Source: Rhodobiaceae bacterium
GTDB lineage: Bacteria; Pseudomonadota; Alphaproteobacteria; RS24
DNA length: 41,925 nucleotides
Reading direction: 5' to 3'
Assembly: GCA_018660505.1 (NCBI GenBank)
Contig: JABJKE010000015.1
Coordinates: forward strand, 1 to 41,925
The position numbers and the translations under genes were made by a program. Every line of letters starts with the position of its first letter. Positions within the stretch are counted from its first letter, which is position 1. The notes beneath the pieces were generated by a model. It was not told the origin of the DNA. It searched no databases and saw only the letters and a list, made by a program, of their open reading frames with translations. Of the stretch, positions 24,415 through 32,706 are shown one piece after another.

Positions 24415-25337
24415 CCGCCCACTCCCATTCGCGTGAGCGAGAATAATTCGTCGGGCTGATTGACCAAGTCGAGCAATAATTTGACGCCAACCCCCAAAAC
24501 GATGAGGGCCAGAAGCGCCCGCAATTGTTCGCCGCGCAGGCGTTGGCCAAGCCGGGCACCCAATTGCGCGCCGAGGACACCGCCAATCATCAGCAGGCCA
24601 GCCAGCACAATATCGACGGTTTGGTTTTCCACCGCGTGGAAAATCGTTACCGAGGCGGTGACGAAAATAATTTGAAATAGCGACGTGCCAATCACCACAT
24701 TGGTTGGCATGCGCAAAATATAAATCATGGCGGGCACCATAATAAAGCCGCCGCCAACGCCCATAATGGCCGACAACACGCCGACAAAATAACCGATAAC
24801 CAGCGGCGGGATGACGCTGATATAAAGTTTGGAACGGCGAAACCGCATCCGAAATGGCAGGCGTAAAATCCAACTATGCTGGCCCGGTCGGCGCGCCTGC
24901 ACGGGGCTTCCTTTGCGCGCGGCGATAATCACCTGAATGCTTTCGCGCAGCATTAAAGTGCCGATGACGCCGAGGAAAACCACATAAGAAAGAGAGATGA
25001 GCAAATCGACTTGCCCCATGGCGCGCAATAATTTGAACAATTGCACGCCGCTATAAGCGCCCGCCAGACCGCCGCTCATCAAAATAAGCCCCATGGGAAT
25101 ATCGATGGCGCGGCGTTGCCAATAAGCCAGCCCGCCCGACACCGAAGAGGCGACAATTTGATTGGCCTCCGAGGCCACCGCCACAGCAGGCGGCACGCCG
25201 ATGAAAATCAACAGCGGCGTCATTAAAAACCCGCCGCCGACGCCAAACATACCCGACATAAAGCCCACCAAGCCGCCCATGCCGATTAGGGTCATGATGT
25301 TGGCGCTCATTTCGGCGATGGGTAAATAAATCAGCAT
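24411..25337 (-). CDS. Sulfite exporter TauE/SafE family protein
   Basis: An inner-membrane exporter of 308 residues from the ATG at 25337 (MLIYLPIAEMSANIM, the usual beginning of this subgroup). It has two homologous halves, each with a glycine-rich repeat: GFMSGMFGVGGGFLMTPLL near the N-terminus and GVLSAIMGVGGGFIMVPAM in the second half. Members move sulfite, sulfoacetate or related organosulfur anions. With the TIGR02186 protein and CcdA behind it, a role in sulfur compound handling is likely but the substrate is not known. Confidence 0.9.
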   Translation of the reverse strand: MLIYLPIAEMSANIMTLIGMGGLVGFMSGMFGVGGGFLMTPLLIFIGVPPAVAVASEANQIVASSVSGGLAYWQRRAIDIPMGLILMSGGLAGAYSGVQLFKLLRAMGQVDLLISLSYVVFLGVIGTLMLRESIQVIIAARKGSPVQARRPGQHSWILRLPFRMRFRRSKLYISVIPPLVIGYFVGVLSAIMGVGGGFIMVPAMIYILRMPTNVVIGTSLFQIIFVTASVTIFHAVENQTVDIVLAGLLMIGGVLGAQLGARLGQRLRGEQLRALLALIVLGVGVKLLLDLVNQPDELFSLTRMGVGG

Positions 25338-25524
25338 GTTTGCGGGCAATTCATTGGAAGCTTATGTTCCTCAAGAAATTTCTGTAAAATAGACCTGCTG
25401 ACTAGCACAAAAACAGGGTCTTGCCTAGGAAGAGCCAAGCTCAGATTTGCCTGATTATGTCGCGTGGCTTGCCTTTTTAAAACCGTGGTGCATATTCCCA
25501 CATAACAAAGTTTGGGAGCCCTTT

Positions 25525-26424
25525 ATGCAAAGATTTGAGTTTTCGCTGCCGCAAGGCGCGCTATCCGTGTGCCAATGGCGCCAAGCCGCAAGCGGGGCCC
25601 CAAAGCCGGTTTTGCATTGGGCCCATGCCAATGGGTTTAACGGCCAAACCTACGCGCCGCTGCTGGAGCCTTTGCAAGATAAGTTTGATATTTATGCTTG
25701 GGATGCGCGCGGCCATGGCCACACCAGCCTGCCCGCCGCGCCCAAAACCATGACCGGCTGGGATATTTATGCCAATGATTTAGAAGCCCTGATTTCTCAT
25801 TTGGCGGGTCAAGCGGGCGAGAAAATTTGGTTGGGCGGCCATTCGATGGGCGGATGCGCCTCTATTTTATTGGCCGCCAAACGACCCGATTTAGTGGCGG
25901 GTCTGATTTTGGCCGACCCTGTGGTGACGCCCAAAATTAATTTTATCCTGCAAGTCGCCATGCGCGTGATGGGAAAAAGGGCCCCCACTTCGGGTCTGGC
26001 CTTGGCCGAGATGGCGGCCAAACGAAAAGCCGATTGGCCCAGCTTGGAGGTCATCCAAAAAGCCTATACGGGGCGTGGCGCCTTTGCCACTTGGGAAGAT
26101 GGATTTCTAGAGGCTTATTTGCGCGGCGGCCTTTTGCCCAAAAGCGCGCGAGAGGAAGACGGGCTAACCTTGGCTTGTGCGCCGCTTTGGGAGGCGGCAA
26201 ATTTTAAAGGGCCGCAAATCGATGTCCGTCGGCCGATTGCGCGGCTGAAAATGCCCGTAACTTTGCTGACGGCTGAGCATGGCTCGACCACCTATCTTCG
26301 CAAGCCATTTGAGAAATTATCGGTCGATAAAAAAATTGAAACCGTGCCCGGCACCAGCCATTTTTTACCGATGGAAGTGCCAGAGCTGCTGCGCGCCGAA
26401 ATTTGTAGTCGGGCCGGCATTTAG
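25525..26424 (+). CDS. Alpha/beta hydrolase
   Basis: About 299 residues from the ATG at 25525, with GGGAG at a good distance; a TTG at 25447 would only add a poorly conserved stretch. The fold markers are LHWAHANGFNGQTY (oxyanion region), WDARGHGHT, the nucleophile S107 in GGHSMGG and the histidine in GTSHFLPMEVP. It resembles the lipase/epoxide-hydrolase/haloperoxidase-like group; the substrate cannot be told. A monocistronic gene, convergent with the thioesterase. Confidence 0.87.
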   Translation: MQRFEFSLPQGALSVCQWRQAASGAPKPVLHWAHANGFNGQTYAPLLEPLQDKFDIYAWDARGHGHTSLPAAPKTMTGWDIYANDLEALISHLAGQAGEKIWLGGHSMGGCASILLAAKRPDLVAGLILADPVVTPKINFILQVAMRVMGKRAPTSGLALAEMAAKRKADWPSLEVIQKAYTGRGAFATWEDGFLEAYLRGGLLPKSAREEDGLTLACAPLWEAANFKGPQIDVRRPIARLKMPVTLLTAEHGSTTYLRKPFEKLSVDKKIETVPGTSHFLPMEVPELLRAEICSRAGI

Positions 26425-26446
26425 AACAAGTATTTAGAATAGGCGC

Positions 26447-27394
26447 CTAGTCGAAAGCCACCATATGGGTTTCGATGGTTTTGCGCACCGCGTCTGGCCA
26501 AGGCTCGGCGCGGCGTGTGGTGAGGTTAAAATTAACCACGCGCAAACGGCCCAAGGCCGATAGGGCGCCCGTCTCGGCGTTGAACAGTCTATGCTCTACC
26601 AAAACGGTTTTTTCGTTTATCTCGCGGATGGTCGAATAGGTCTCCAGCGTGTCGCCTTCTTTGACTTCGCCGATATAGGACACGCAGATTTCGCCAACCA
26701 CCGAGCCGCGCCCTTGGCTGATGCCATCGAGCAAATTCAGCCCCATGGCGTGCCACATATGCGGCGCCGCTTCGGTTAGGCGGCGGACATAGAACATAGT
26801 GTTCATATGGCCAAATTGATCGCATTCCCAACTGTTCACGCCAGCCCCGCCACAGCGCGCAAAGCCTGCTGCTTGGGTTTGCGCGCGCGTGATGGCGCCG
26901 ACGCGGCCATTGCTGGGTAGAAATTTGGGCGCGCCGAAATCGGGTTGGGCAATTTGGTATTTATGCGCCAAGGCAAGCGTGGCCTCACTCCATGGCACAA
27001 GGCGGCGGGCGGCGGTATCGAAATGGCCGATGAGGGTTTTAAATGTGCACAGTAAATTTGCGTCGCTATCGCGAAACTCTTGGTGGATGGTCATGGTTTT
27101 CTCGCCAATCTCAATCGGCGCACTGCGCCCCACCAGGGTGCCGCCAGAGGGCACTTCGCGGTGAAAGCGGACATGTTCCTCAAGCGCTACAGTGCCCCTG
27201 TTTTGCGCCCGCATTTGGCTGGGGCTCATGCCCAAAGCTTGGCGGGTGAAGAACGCTTGGTCAGAAGAGCGGCCAAAATAAAACGACACATTTAAGTGTC
27301 CCATTAAATCGCATTCCCAACTTTGGGCGACCCCTTGATAGCCCGGAATTAATCCATCGAGGAAAGCTTGCAGATTGTCGGTTGGCTGGTTCAT
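26447..27394 (-). CDS. Double-hotdog acyl-CoA thioesterase
   Basis: A 315-residue protein made of two 4HBT hotdog domains, roughly residues 18-140 and 185-310. Each begins with the same active-site pattern: WECDLMGHLNVSFY in the first and WECDQFGHMNTMFY in the second, with the catalytic aspartate-type residue and H in the xGHxN turn. The family hydrolyses acyl-CoA thioesters; double-domain members often act on medium or branched acyl groups. The two halves look like an internal duplication. The msrB gene lies 110 bp upstream on the same strand. Confidence 0.87.
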   Translation of the reverse strand: MNQPTDNLQAFLDGLIPGYQGVAQSWECDLMGHLNVSFYFGRSSDQAFFTRQALGMSPSQMRAQNRGTVALEEHVRFHREVPSGGTLVGRSAPIEIGEKTMTIHQEFRDSDANLLCTFKTLIGHFDTAARRLVPWSEATLALAHKYQIAQPDFGAPKFLPSNGRVGAITRAQTQAAGFARCGGAGVNSWECDQFGHMNTMFYVRRLTEAAPHMWHAMGLNLLDGISQGRGSVVGEICVSYIGEVKEGDTLETYSTIREINEKTVLVEHRLFNAETGALSALGRLRVVNFNLTTRRAEPWPDAVRKTIETHMVAFD

Positions 27395-27504
27395 TTGGCT
27401 CTCGCTTGTTTGCCGCGCCTAACTTGTTTTGAGGGCGCGGTGTTTATCGCGCGCCAGCATGGCGAAAACAGGCGCGTCGCTCAAGCGGATATTTTACCAG
27501 AAGA

Positions 27505-28101
27505 TTAATAGCCAGCTTTTTTAAAGGCTGGCAGAAATTCGCCATAGCCTTGCGCCTTCATATCGGCCAGCGGCACAAAGCGCAGGGCTGCCGAATTAAT
27601 GCAATAGCGCAGGCCTGTCGGCGCCGGGCCATCTTCGAACACATGGCCCAAGTGGCTGTCGGCGGCTTTCGAGCGTAACTCGGTGCGGCGCAGTAAAATT
27701 TTCCAATCGTCTTTTTCTACCAGCGTGTCTTTTACCAAAGGCCGGGTGAAGCTTGGCCAGCCGGTGCCGCTGTCATATTTATCGAGCGACGAGAACAAAG
27801 GCTCGCCCGAAACAATATCGACATAAATGCCGGGCTTTTTTTCGTTCCAATATCGGTTGCGATAGGGCGGCTCGGTGTTGTCTTTCTGCGTCACCGCATA
27901 TTGCATCGGCGAGAGCGATTGTTTTAATTCTTTGTCGGAAGGTTTGGTGAAACCGGCCGAATAGGTTTGCGCCGCCGCGCCAAAAAAACTGAAGCCCAAA
28001 AGCACACTCGCCAGAAGCACGACCAGAAGGCCGTCTTCTAAGCGCGCGGGAGACGTGCGTTTGGAGGGAATCGTCGAGGGGATATTTTTTTCATTTTCCA
28101 T
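27505..28101 (-). CDS. msrB: Peptide-methionine (R)-S-oxide reductase, exported or membrane-anchored
   Basis: It reduces methionine-R-sulfoxide in proteins. The 198 residues start with a charged stretch and a hydrophobic segment at about 25-45 (signal or anchor), so the catalytic domain is expected in the periplasm. That domain shows [39 protein letters not shown] and the catalytic cysteine at about residue 167 in RYCINSA. The usual two CxxC zinc pairs are absent and this is the only cysteine in the protein, so no resolving cysteine exists. Related to the zinc-free PilB-type domains. Confidence 0.92.
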   Translation of the reverse strand: MENEKNIPSTIPSKRTSPARLEDGLLVVLLASVLLGFSFFGAAAQTYSAGFTKPSDKELKQSLSPMQYAVTQKDNTEPPYRNRYWNEKKPGIYVDIVSGEPLFSSLDKYDSGTGWPSFTRPLVKDTLVEKDDWKILLRRTELRSKAADSHLGHVFEDGPAPTGLRYCINSAALRFVPLADMKAQGYGEFLPAFKKAGY

Positions 28102-28485
28102 GCTCTTAAGCTAGTCGCCAAATATGGCGGCACAATGGCAAGAGCGTGACTTTTTTGGGGAATGTTTTTGCAGGCCTTTTGGCAAAAAAAGCGCCCCAAA
28201 AGAAAAAGGGCCCCCGAAGAGGGGGAGTTTGAGGATAGCGGCTTGGGCGGCGGGCTTTTGACAGCCTCTTATTATTCAGTCGCTTATTATTTTTCTTCTT
28301 CTATCTTCTTGTTATTATCTGGCGACATTTTGAGTATGGCGTCGAAGTCCTAAGTTTTCGTGAACGCGAAGCGGTTTTTTGAAAACCGTGGAAGGACTGA
28401 TTATTCCATTGAAATTTTTTCGCAGCTGGCGCACTATCCGGCCAGTTTTAGACAGATACCAATTTTTAAAGAATGGGAGCATATT
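28102..28485. other. Intergenic region between divergent msrB and thiolase genes
   Basis: 384 bp without a convincing gene. It contains a CTTTTGG/CCAAAAG inverted repeat (28176-28202) and a perfect 5-bp GC hairpin CCCCC-GAAGA-GGGGG (28211-28225), whose minus-strand copy is followed by a C3T5 tract like a terminator. TTGACA at 28258-28263 is a perfect -35, but only poor -10 sequences follow (CGCTTA at 17 bp, TATTAT at 22 bp). The last 130 bp are the open 5' leader of the thiolase frame. A 63-codon frame at 28162-28353 has no proper ribosome site. Confidence 0.4.
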
Positions 28486-29670
28486 ATGAGAGAAGCTGTA
28501 ATCGTTTCGAGCGCACGCACGGGCCTTGCCAAGTCGGGTCGCGGCGGATTTAACATGACACACGGCGCCGCCATGGGCGGCCACGCCATTCAGCACGCGA
28601 TTGCGAAAGCGGGCATTGAGGCGGGCGACGTAGAAGATGTCATCATGGGCTGCGGCACACCAGAAGGGGCGACAGGTCAAAACGTTGGCCGTCTTGCCGC
28701 GCTCTGGGCCGGTTGCCCGGTCACCACGTCGGGTGTGACGGTAAACCGTTTCTGCTCTTCGGGTCTGCAAACCATTGCGATGGCCGCTGGCCGTGTGCAA
28801 AACGAAAATGTTCCCGTGGCCATTGGGGCCGGCGTGGAAAGCATTTCCATGGTTCAGATGCAAGGCGCGAACTATAATAACATCACGGAAGAAAAACTGA
28901 TGGGCACCTACCCAGCGCTTTGGATGCCGATGATTGAAACCGCCGATATCGTCGCCGAGCGCTATAATGTATCGCGCGAAGCGCAAGACGAATATTCGCT
29001 GCAAAGCCAGCAACGCATGGCCGCTGCACAAGAAGCCGGCCTGTTTGCCGACGAGATTGTGCCCATGCAAACCAAAATGAAGCAGGTCAATAAAGAGACA
29101 GGCGAAGAAACCATCGTCGACTACACCGTCGATCGCGATGAGTGCAATCGCCCGACAACGACTTTGGAAAGCCTGGCGGGTCTCAACCCCGTGCGCGGCG
29201 AAGGCCAATTCATTACGGCGGGCAACGCCTCGCAACTTTCCGATGGGGCGGCAGCTGTTGTGGTCATGGAAGGCAAAGAAGCCGAACGTCGTGGCCTCGA
29301 GCCTTTGGGGGCCTTTAAAGGCTATGCAGTTTCTGGTTGTGAGCCGGATGAAATGGGCATTGGGCCTGTTTTCGCCGTGCCGCGTTTGCTGGAACGCGCA
29401 GGCCTTAAAGTAGACGATATCGATTTGTGGGAGCTCAATGAAGCTTTCGCCAGCCAAGCGCTTTATTGCCGCGATAAACTGGGTATCGACAATGAAAAAT
29501 ATAACGTCAATGGCGGCTCCATCGCTATCGGTCATCCATTTGGTATGACGGGTGCGCGTTTGGTCGGTCACGCTTTGATGGAAGGCAAGCGCCGTGGTGC
29601 GAAAAATGTCGTAGTGACCATGTGTATTGGTGGCGGCATGGGCGCGGCAGGCCTGTTCGAAGTTCTGTAA
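28486..29670 (+). CDS. Thiolase (acetyl-CoA acetyltransferase / acyltransferase)
   Basis: A 394-residue thiolase that condenses or cleaves acyl-CoA, in beta-oxidation or in acetoacetyl-CoA formation. The first active cysteine is C90 in [25 protein letters not shown] carries the histidine and [10 protein letters not shown] the second cysteine. The start is at [14 protein letters not shown] with GGGAGC before it; the frame is open 42 codons further upstream but that is leader. No fadB-type gene is adjacent, so the choice between degradative and biosynthetic use is open. A strong terminator follows. Confidence 0.93.
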   Translation: MREAVIVSSARTGLAKSGRGGFNMTHGAAMGGHAIQHAIAKAGIEAGDVEDVIMGCGTPEGATGQNVGRLAALWAGCPVTTSGVTVNRFCSSGLQTIAMAAGRVQNENVPVAIGAGVESISMVQMQGANYNNITEEKLMGTYPALWMPMIETADIVAERYNVSREAQDEYSLQSQQRMAAAQEAGLFADEIVPMQTKMKQVNKETGEETIVDYTVDRDECNRPTTTLESLAGLNPVRGEGQFITAGNASQLSDGAAAVVVMEGKEAERRGLEPLGAFKGYAVSGCEPDEMGIGPVFAVPRLLERAGLKVDDIDLWELNEAFASQALYCRDKLGIDNEKYNVNGGSIAIGHPFGMTGARLVGHALMEGKRRGAKNVVVTMCIGGGMGAAGLFEVL

Positions 29671-29689
29671 CAACAAGACTTTTATGAGA

Positions 29690-29721
29690 AAGCCGCGAGC
29701 TTATGGCTCGCGGCTTTTTTT
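29690..29721 (+). terminator. Intrinsic terminator after the thiolase gene
   Basis: An 11-bp perfect stem AAGCCGCGAGC / GCTCGCGGCTT with loop TTATG, followed by a run of T. Very strong by eye. Confidence 0.9.
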
Positions 29722-29774
29722 ATGGTTTACTGAAAATAGCTGTCGATGGACGGCGGTTTGAAAGAAACAAGCAT

Positions 29775-30071
29775 ATGAAACGAATCATTGTGGGCCTCGC
29801 AGGCCTGGCCTTTTTGGCTAAATGCATAGAGGCCTATATGCAGGTGGGCTTGAGCGGGTTTGACGCGGTTTTGGCGCAGCCCTGGGGCATGGTTACCCTT
29901 TGGGATGTGTTTTTGGGCGGCGTATGTATGAGCGCGATTATTGTCACTTATGAGAAAAACTGGCGGGTTGCTGCCCTTTGGGCCCTGCTGATTTTTGGTC
30001 TCGGCCATGTGGTGAGCGCCGCCTGGGTGGTGTTTCGGTTTTTGCCGCTGGAAACCACGTCGAAAAGCTAA
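29775..30071 (+). CDS. Small three-helix membrane protein of unknown function
   Basis: 98 residues from the ATG at 29775. Three hydrophobic segments are visible: VGLAGLAFLAKCIEAYM, the TLWDVFLGGVCMSAIIVTY stretch and ALWALLIFGLGHVVSAAWVVF. The pattern (a middle LWDxFLG and a conserved W between helices) is like small DUF1475-type integral membrane proteins, but I would not assign the family firmly. It lies alone between the thiolase terminator and the nrd leader. Confidence 0.65.
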   Translation: MKRIIVGLAGLAFLAKCIEAYMQVGLSGFDAVLAQPWGMVTLWDVFLGGVCMSAIIVTYEKNWRVAALWALLIFGLGHVVSAAWVVFRFLPLETTSKS

Positions 30072-30125
30072 AATTCGTCCCCCAAGGGTTGTTTGGCGGC
30101 AAGTGATTTGCCCAATCTGTCACCC

Positions 30126-30134
30126 TGTGGATAA
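30126..30134 (-). promoter_or_regulatory. DnaA box upstream of nrdAB
   Basis: TGTGGATAA, i.e. a perfect TTATCCACA on the minus strand, 113 bp before the first NrdR-like box. DnaA sites control nrdAB in E. coli; a similar link between replication and dNTP supply is plausible here but inferred. Confidence 0.5.
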
Positions 30135-30246
30135 GTTGGGGGATGGTTTGTCGTTTCGGCCGCCGATTGGGGTGTGATTTTTATCTAATTAAGGGGCTGA
30201 AAAACAATGGTTTTTTGACGCCCCAAAAAAAAGTAAAAAATACCTA

Positions 30247-30262
30247 TAACTATGTGTTGACG
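30247..30262 (+). promoter_or_regulatory. NrdR box 1 (degenerate), over the nrdA -35
   Basis: The core ACTATGTGTTG (30249-30259) matches 9 of 11 bases of the core of box 2, exactly 32 bp away, the same-face spacing usual for paired NrdR boxes. It overlaps the TTGACG at 30257-30262. Confidence 0.55.
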
Positions 30263-30285
30263 CCATGGGGGCAAATAGACACTAT
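30257..30285 (+). promoter_or_regulatory. nrdA promoter with A-rich upstream element
   Basis: TTGACG (30257-30262), 17 bp, CACTAT (30280-30285). A-tracts at about 30222-30241 look like an UP element. Both hexamers are covered by NrdR-like boxes. Transcription from here gives a leader of about 325 nt before nrdA. Confidence 0.55.
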
Positions 30286-30294
30286 ATGTAGTGT
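30279..30294 (+). promoter_or_regulatory. NrdR box 2 (near-perfect), over the nrdA -10
   Basis: ACACTATATGTAGTGT is an almost perfect inverted repeat and matches the NrdR consensus ACACWATATWTWGTGT-type box closely; the symmetry extends to AGACACTA/TAGTGTCT. NrdR is the ATP/dATP-sensing repressor of ribonucleotide reductase genes. Its own gene is not in the window. Confidence 0.85.
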
Positions 30295-30617
30295 CTGTTG
30301 GCATTCTTTGGTCAGTGATTTGGTTCACAAGAGTTCTTCGAAACCGACCCAAAATTGTCATAAGGTCAAACAACCCGTGATAGGCTTTTCTATAGCCTCA
30401 TCAACTATTCAGGGGAGCGCGGTTGCGTGCCCAATGGGAAGACTTGTCTCTAAAGAAACGCATCTTTGGGGCTAAATTTGGATAGGGGCGACCTAAACAG
30501 ACATTTGGGCGCCGAATCGCAAGATTTGGTGGTTAAATGGGAGAAATAGGGCTGATTTTGGCGCTGTTTTAAATCGGTTGCGATTTTATATCGTGGGCAT
30601 AAATCGAGAGAGACAAA
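30295..30617 (+). other. Long untranslated leader of nrdA
   Basis: About 320 nt between the NrdR-controlled promoter and the nrdA start. An open frame of 110 codons (from 30143) runs through it, without ribosome site or family-like composition. A short inverted repeat AGGC/GCCT occurs at about 30380-30400. No known riboswitch motif was recognised. A second promoter closer to nrdA cannot be excluded. Confidence 0.4.
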
Positions 30618-32609
30618 ATGTTTAGAGATACACCAATGGGCGATAGTGCGGTAGCAAACGGGGTCAAAGACCCATCAAAGGACGAGCCAAATAAAATGGA
30701 ACAAGAAGTGCTAAAAAATGAGGCCGCGAAAGCCGCCACCGCTCGTCGTGCCGAAGGTGGGAACACCAGCGAACCGCAGCTCGATTTCGATCGCCAAGAC
30801 CAAGCGGTACAATATGTTTCTCGCCCGCGCGTCAAAACCGACCCGTCGCGCGATGCGCTGCTGACGGCGTTTGGCAAAGCCACGCTGACCGACCGCTATT
30901 TAATGCCCGGCGAGACCTTTCAAGACCTTTTCGCACGTGTGGCGTCTTATTATGGCGATGATGAAGCGCATGCCCAGCGGCTTTATGATTACATCTCGAA
31001 ACTTTGGTTCATGCCAGCGACGCCCGTCCTCTCCAATGGCGGCACCGAGCGCGGCCTGCCCATCTCGTGCTTTTTGAACGAAGCCAATGATAGCCTCGGC
31101 GATATTGTGAATTTGTGGAACGAAAATGTGTGGCTCGCCTCGCGCGGCGGCGGCATTGGTTCCTATTGGGGCAATCTGCGCTCCATCGGCGAGAAAGTCG
31201 GCGAAAACGGCAAGACCTCTGGCATTGTGCCTTTCATTCGCGTGATGGACAGCCTGACTTTGGCCATTTCGCAAGGCTCGCTGCGTCGCGGCTCGGCGGC
31301 GGTTTATCTGCCGATTGACCATCCTGAGATTGAAGAATTTATCGAAATTCGTCGCCCGACGGGGGGTGACCCAAACCGCAAAGCCTTGAACTTGCACCAT
31401 GGGATTCTTATTTCGGATGCCTTTATGCGGGCCGTTGAAAATGATGAAGAATGGGCTTTGCGCAGCCCGAAAGACAATTCGGTGCAGGCGACATTGCAGG
31501 CGCGCGATTTGTGGATTCGTATGCTGACCGCCCGCATTGAAACGGGCGAGCCCTATATGATTTTCAAGGACACGGTGAACAACCTGCGTCCGGAGCAACA
31601 AAAATTGCTCAATCTGGAAATCAAAACCTCGAACCTATGTGCCGAGATTACGCTACCGACAGGGCGCGACCATTTGGGCAATGACCGCACAGCCGTTTGC
31701 TGCTTGTCGTCTCTGAACGCAGAGAATTTCAACGAGTGGAATAAAGAAGAGCAATTCATTCCCGATGTGATGCGCTTCCTCGACAATGTGTTGGAAGATT
31801 TCATCCAGCGCGCGCCAGACGATATGGCCAAAGCCAAATACGCCGCCCAACGCGAGCGCTCGGTGGGTCTGGGCGTCATGGGTTTCCACTCGTTCTTGCA
31901 AGCCAATATGATTCCATGGGAAAGCGTCATGGCGAAAGTGTGGAACAAACGCATTTTCACCCACATCAAAGAAGCCACCGATAAGGCTTCGGTTGATTTG
32001 GCCAATGAGCGCGGCCCTTGTTTGGATGCGGCCGAATGCGGTATCAATGAGCGCTTCTCGAATAAAACCGCGATTGCGCCGACCGCCTCTATCTCGATTA
32101 TTTGCGGCGGCACCAGCCCGGGCATTGAGCCGATTGCGGCCAATAGCTTTACCCATAAAACGCTGTCGGGTTCGTTCAACGTTCGCAATCGTCACCTCGA
32201 TAAAATGCTGAGCGAGAAGGGCCAGAACAATGATGATATTTGGTCATCGATTGTGACCTCTGGCGGCTCTGTGCAGCATTTGGATTTCCTCAGCGATGAC
32301 GAGAAATCGGTATTTAAAACCGCCTTTGAAATGGACCAGCGTTGGCTGATTGATTTGGCGGGCGATCGCGCGCAACTGATTGACCAAGCGCAATCGTTGA
32401 ATGTTTTCTTGCCGGCCAATATCCATAAAAAAGATTTGCATCAAGTGCATTATCAAGCGTGGAAAAAAGGCGTGAAGAGCCTGTATTACTGCCGTTCTCT
32501 GTCTATTCAGCGGGCTGAGAAAGACGGCGGCGACACCAAGGCGATGGAAGATGCCATGGTTAAAGTGGCCGAAGAAAACGAAATGGACGAGTGCCTCGCT
32601 TGCCAATAG
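30618..32609 (+). CDS. nrdA: Ribonucleoside-diphosphate reductase, alpha subunit (class I)
   Basis: The catalytic subunit that turns ribonucleotides into deoxyribonucleotides with the radical made by NrdB. It has 663 residues. The active cysteines lie in PISCFLN, NLCAEITLP and AVCCLSSLN; LRRGSAAVYLPIDHPEIEEFIEIRRPTG (spanning the middle) is typical; TASISIICGGTSPGIEP and the tyrosine pair region SLYYCRSLS follow; the tail DECLACQ holds the redox CxxC. The first 85 residues are low-complexity and show no ATP-cone (no VxKRDG pattern), so the usual dATP overall-activity switch seems missing. GAGAGA lies before the ATG. First gene of nrdAB. Confidence 0.95.
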   Translation: MFRDTPMGDSAVANGVKDPSKDEPNKMEQEVLKNEAAKAATARRAEGGNTSEPQLDFDRQDQAVQYVSRPRVKTDPSRDALLTAFGKATLTDRYLMPGETFQDLFARVASYYGDDEAHAQRLYDYISKLWFMPATPVLSNGGTERGLPISCFLNEANDSLGDIVNLWNENVWLASRGGGIGSYWGNLRSIGEKVGENGKTSGIVPFIRVMDSLTLAISQGSLRRGSAAVYLPIDHPEIEEFIEIRRPTGGDPNRKALNLHHGILISDAFMRAVENDEEWALRSPKDNSVQATLQARDLWIRMLTARIETGEPYMIFKDTVNNLRPEQQKLLNLEIKTSNLCAEITLPTGRDHLGNDRTAVCCLSSLNAENFNEWNKEEQFIPDVMRFLDNVLEDFIQRAPDDMAKAKYAAQRERSVGLGVMGFHSFLQANMIPWESVMAKVWNKRIFTHIKEATDKASVDLANERGPCLDAAECGINERFSNKTAIAPTASISIICGGTSPGIEPIAANSFTHKTLSGSFNVRNRHLDKMLSEKGQNNDDIWSSIVTSGGSVQHLDFLSDDEKSVFKTAFEMDQRWLIDLAGDRAQLIDQAQSLNVFLPANIHKKDLHQVHYQAWKKGVKSLYYCRSLSIQRAEKDGGDTKAMEDAMVKVAEENEMDECLACQ

Positions 32610-32706
32610 GGAAGCGGGCCACACGCTAGATTTAATCTCCTTCAGTCCCGCGGCCTAGAAAACGCCAAGGTCTGAAAATATTATTTGAAAGATAAAGGGT
32701 ACTCAT

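Noticed and set aside
28162-28353. 63-codon frame in the msrB-thiolase spacer
   Set aside because: Its GGGGA is one base from the ATG, too close to act as ribosome site; biased, repeat-derived sequence.
28315-29676. 453-codon open frame antisense to the thiolase gene
   Set aside because: It mirrors the thiolase, whose codon use leaves few stops on the other strand; the thiolase has all catalytic motifs, the antisense frame resembles nothing.
30143-30475. 110-codon frame in the nrdA leader
   Set aside because: Starts before the promoter and crosses the NrdR boxes, no ribosome site, no family-like composition.
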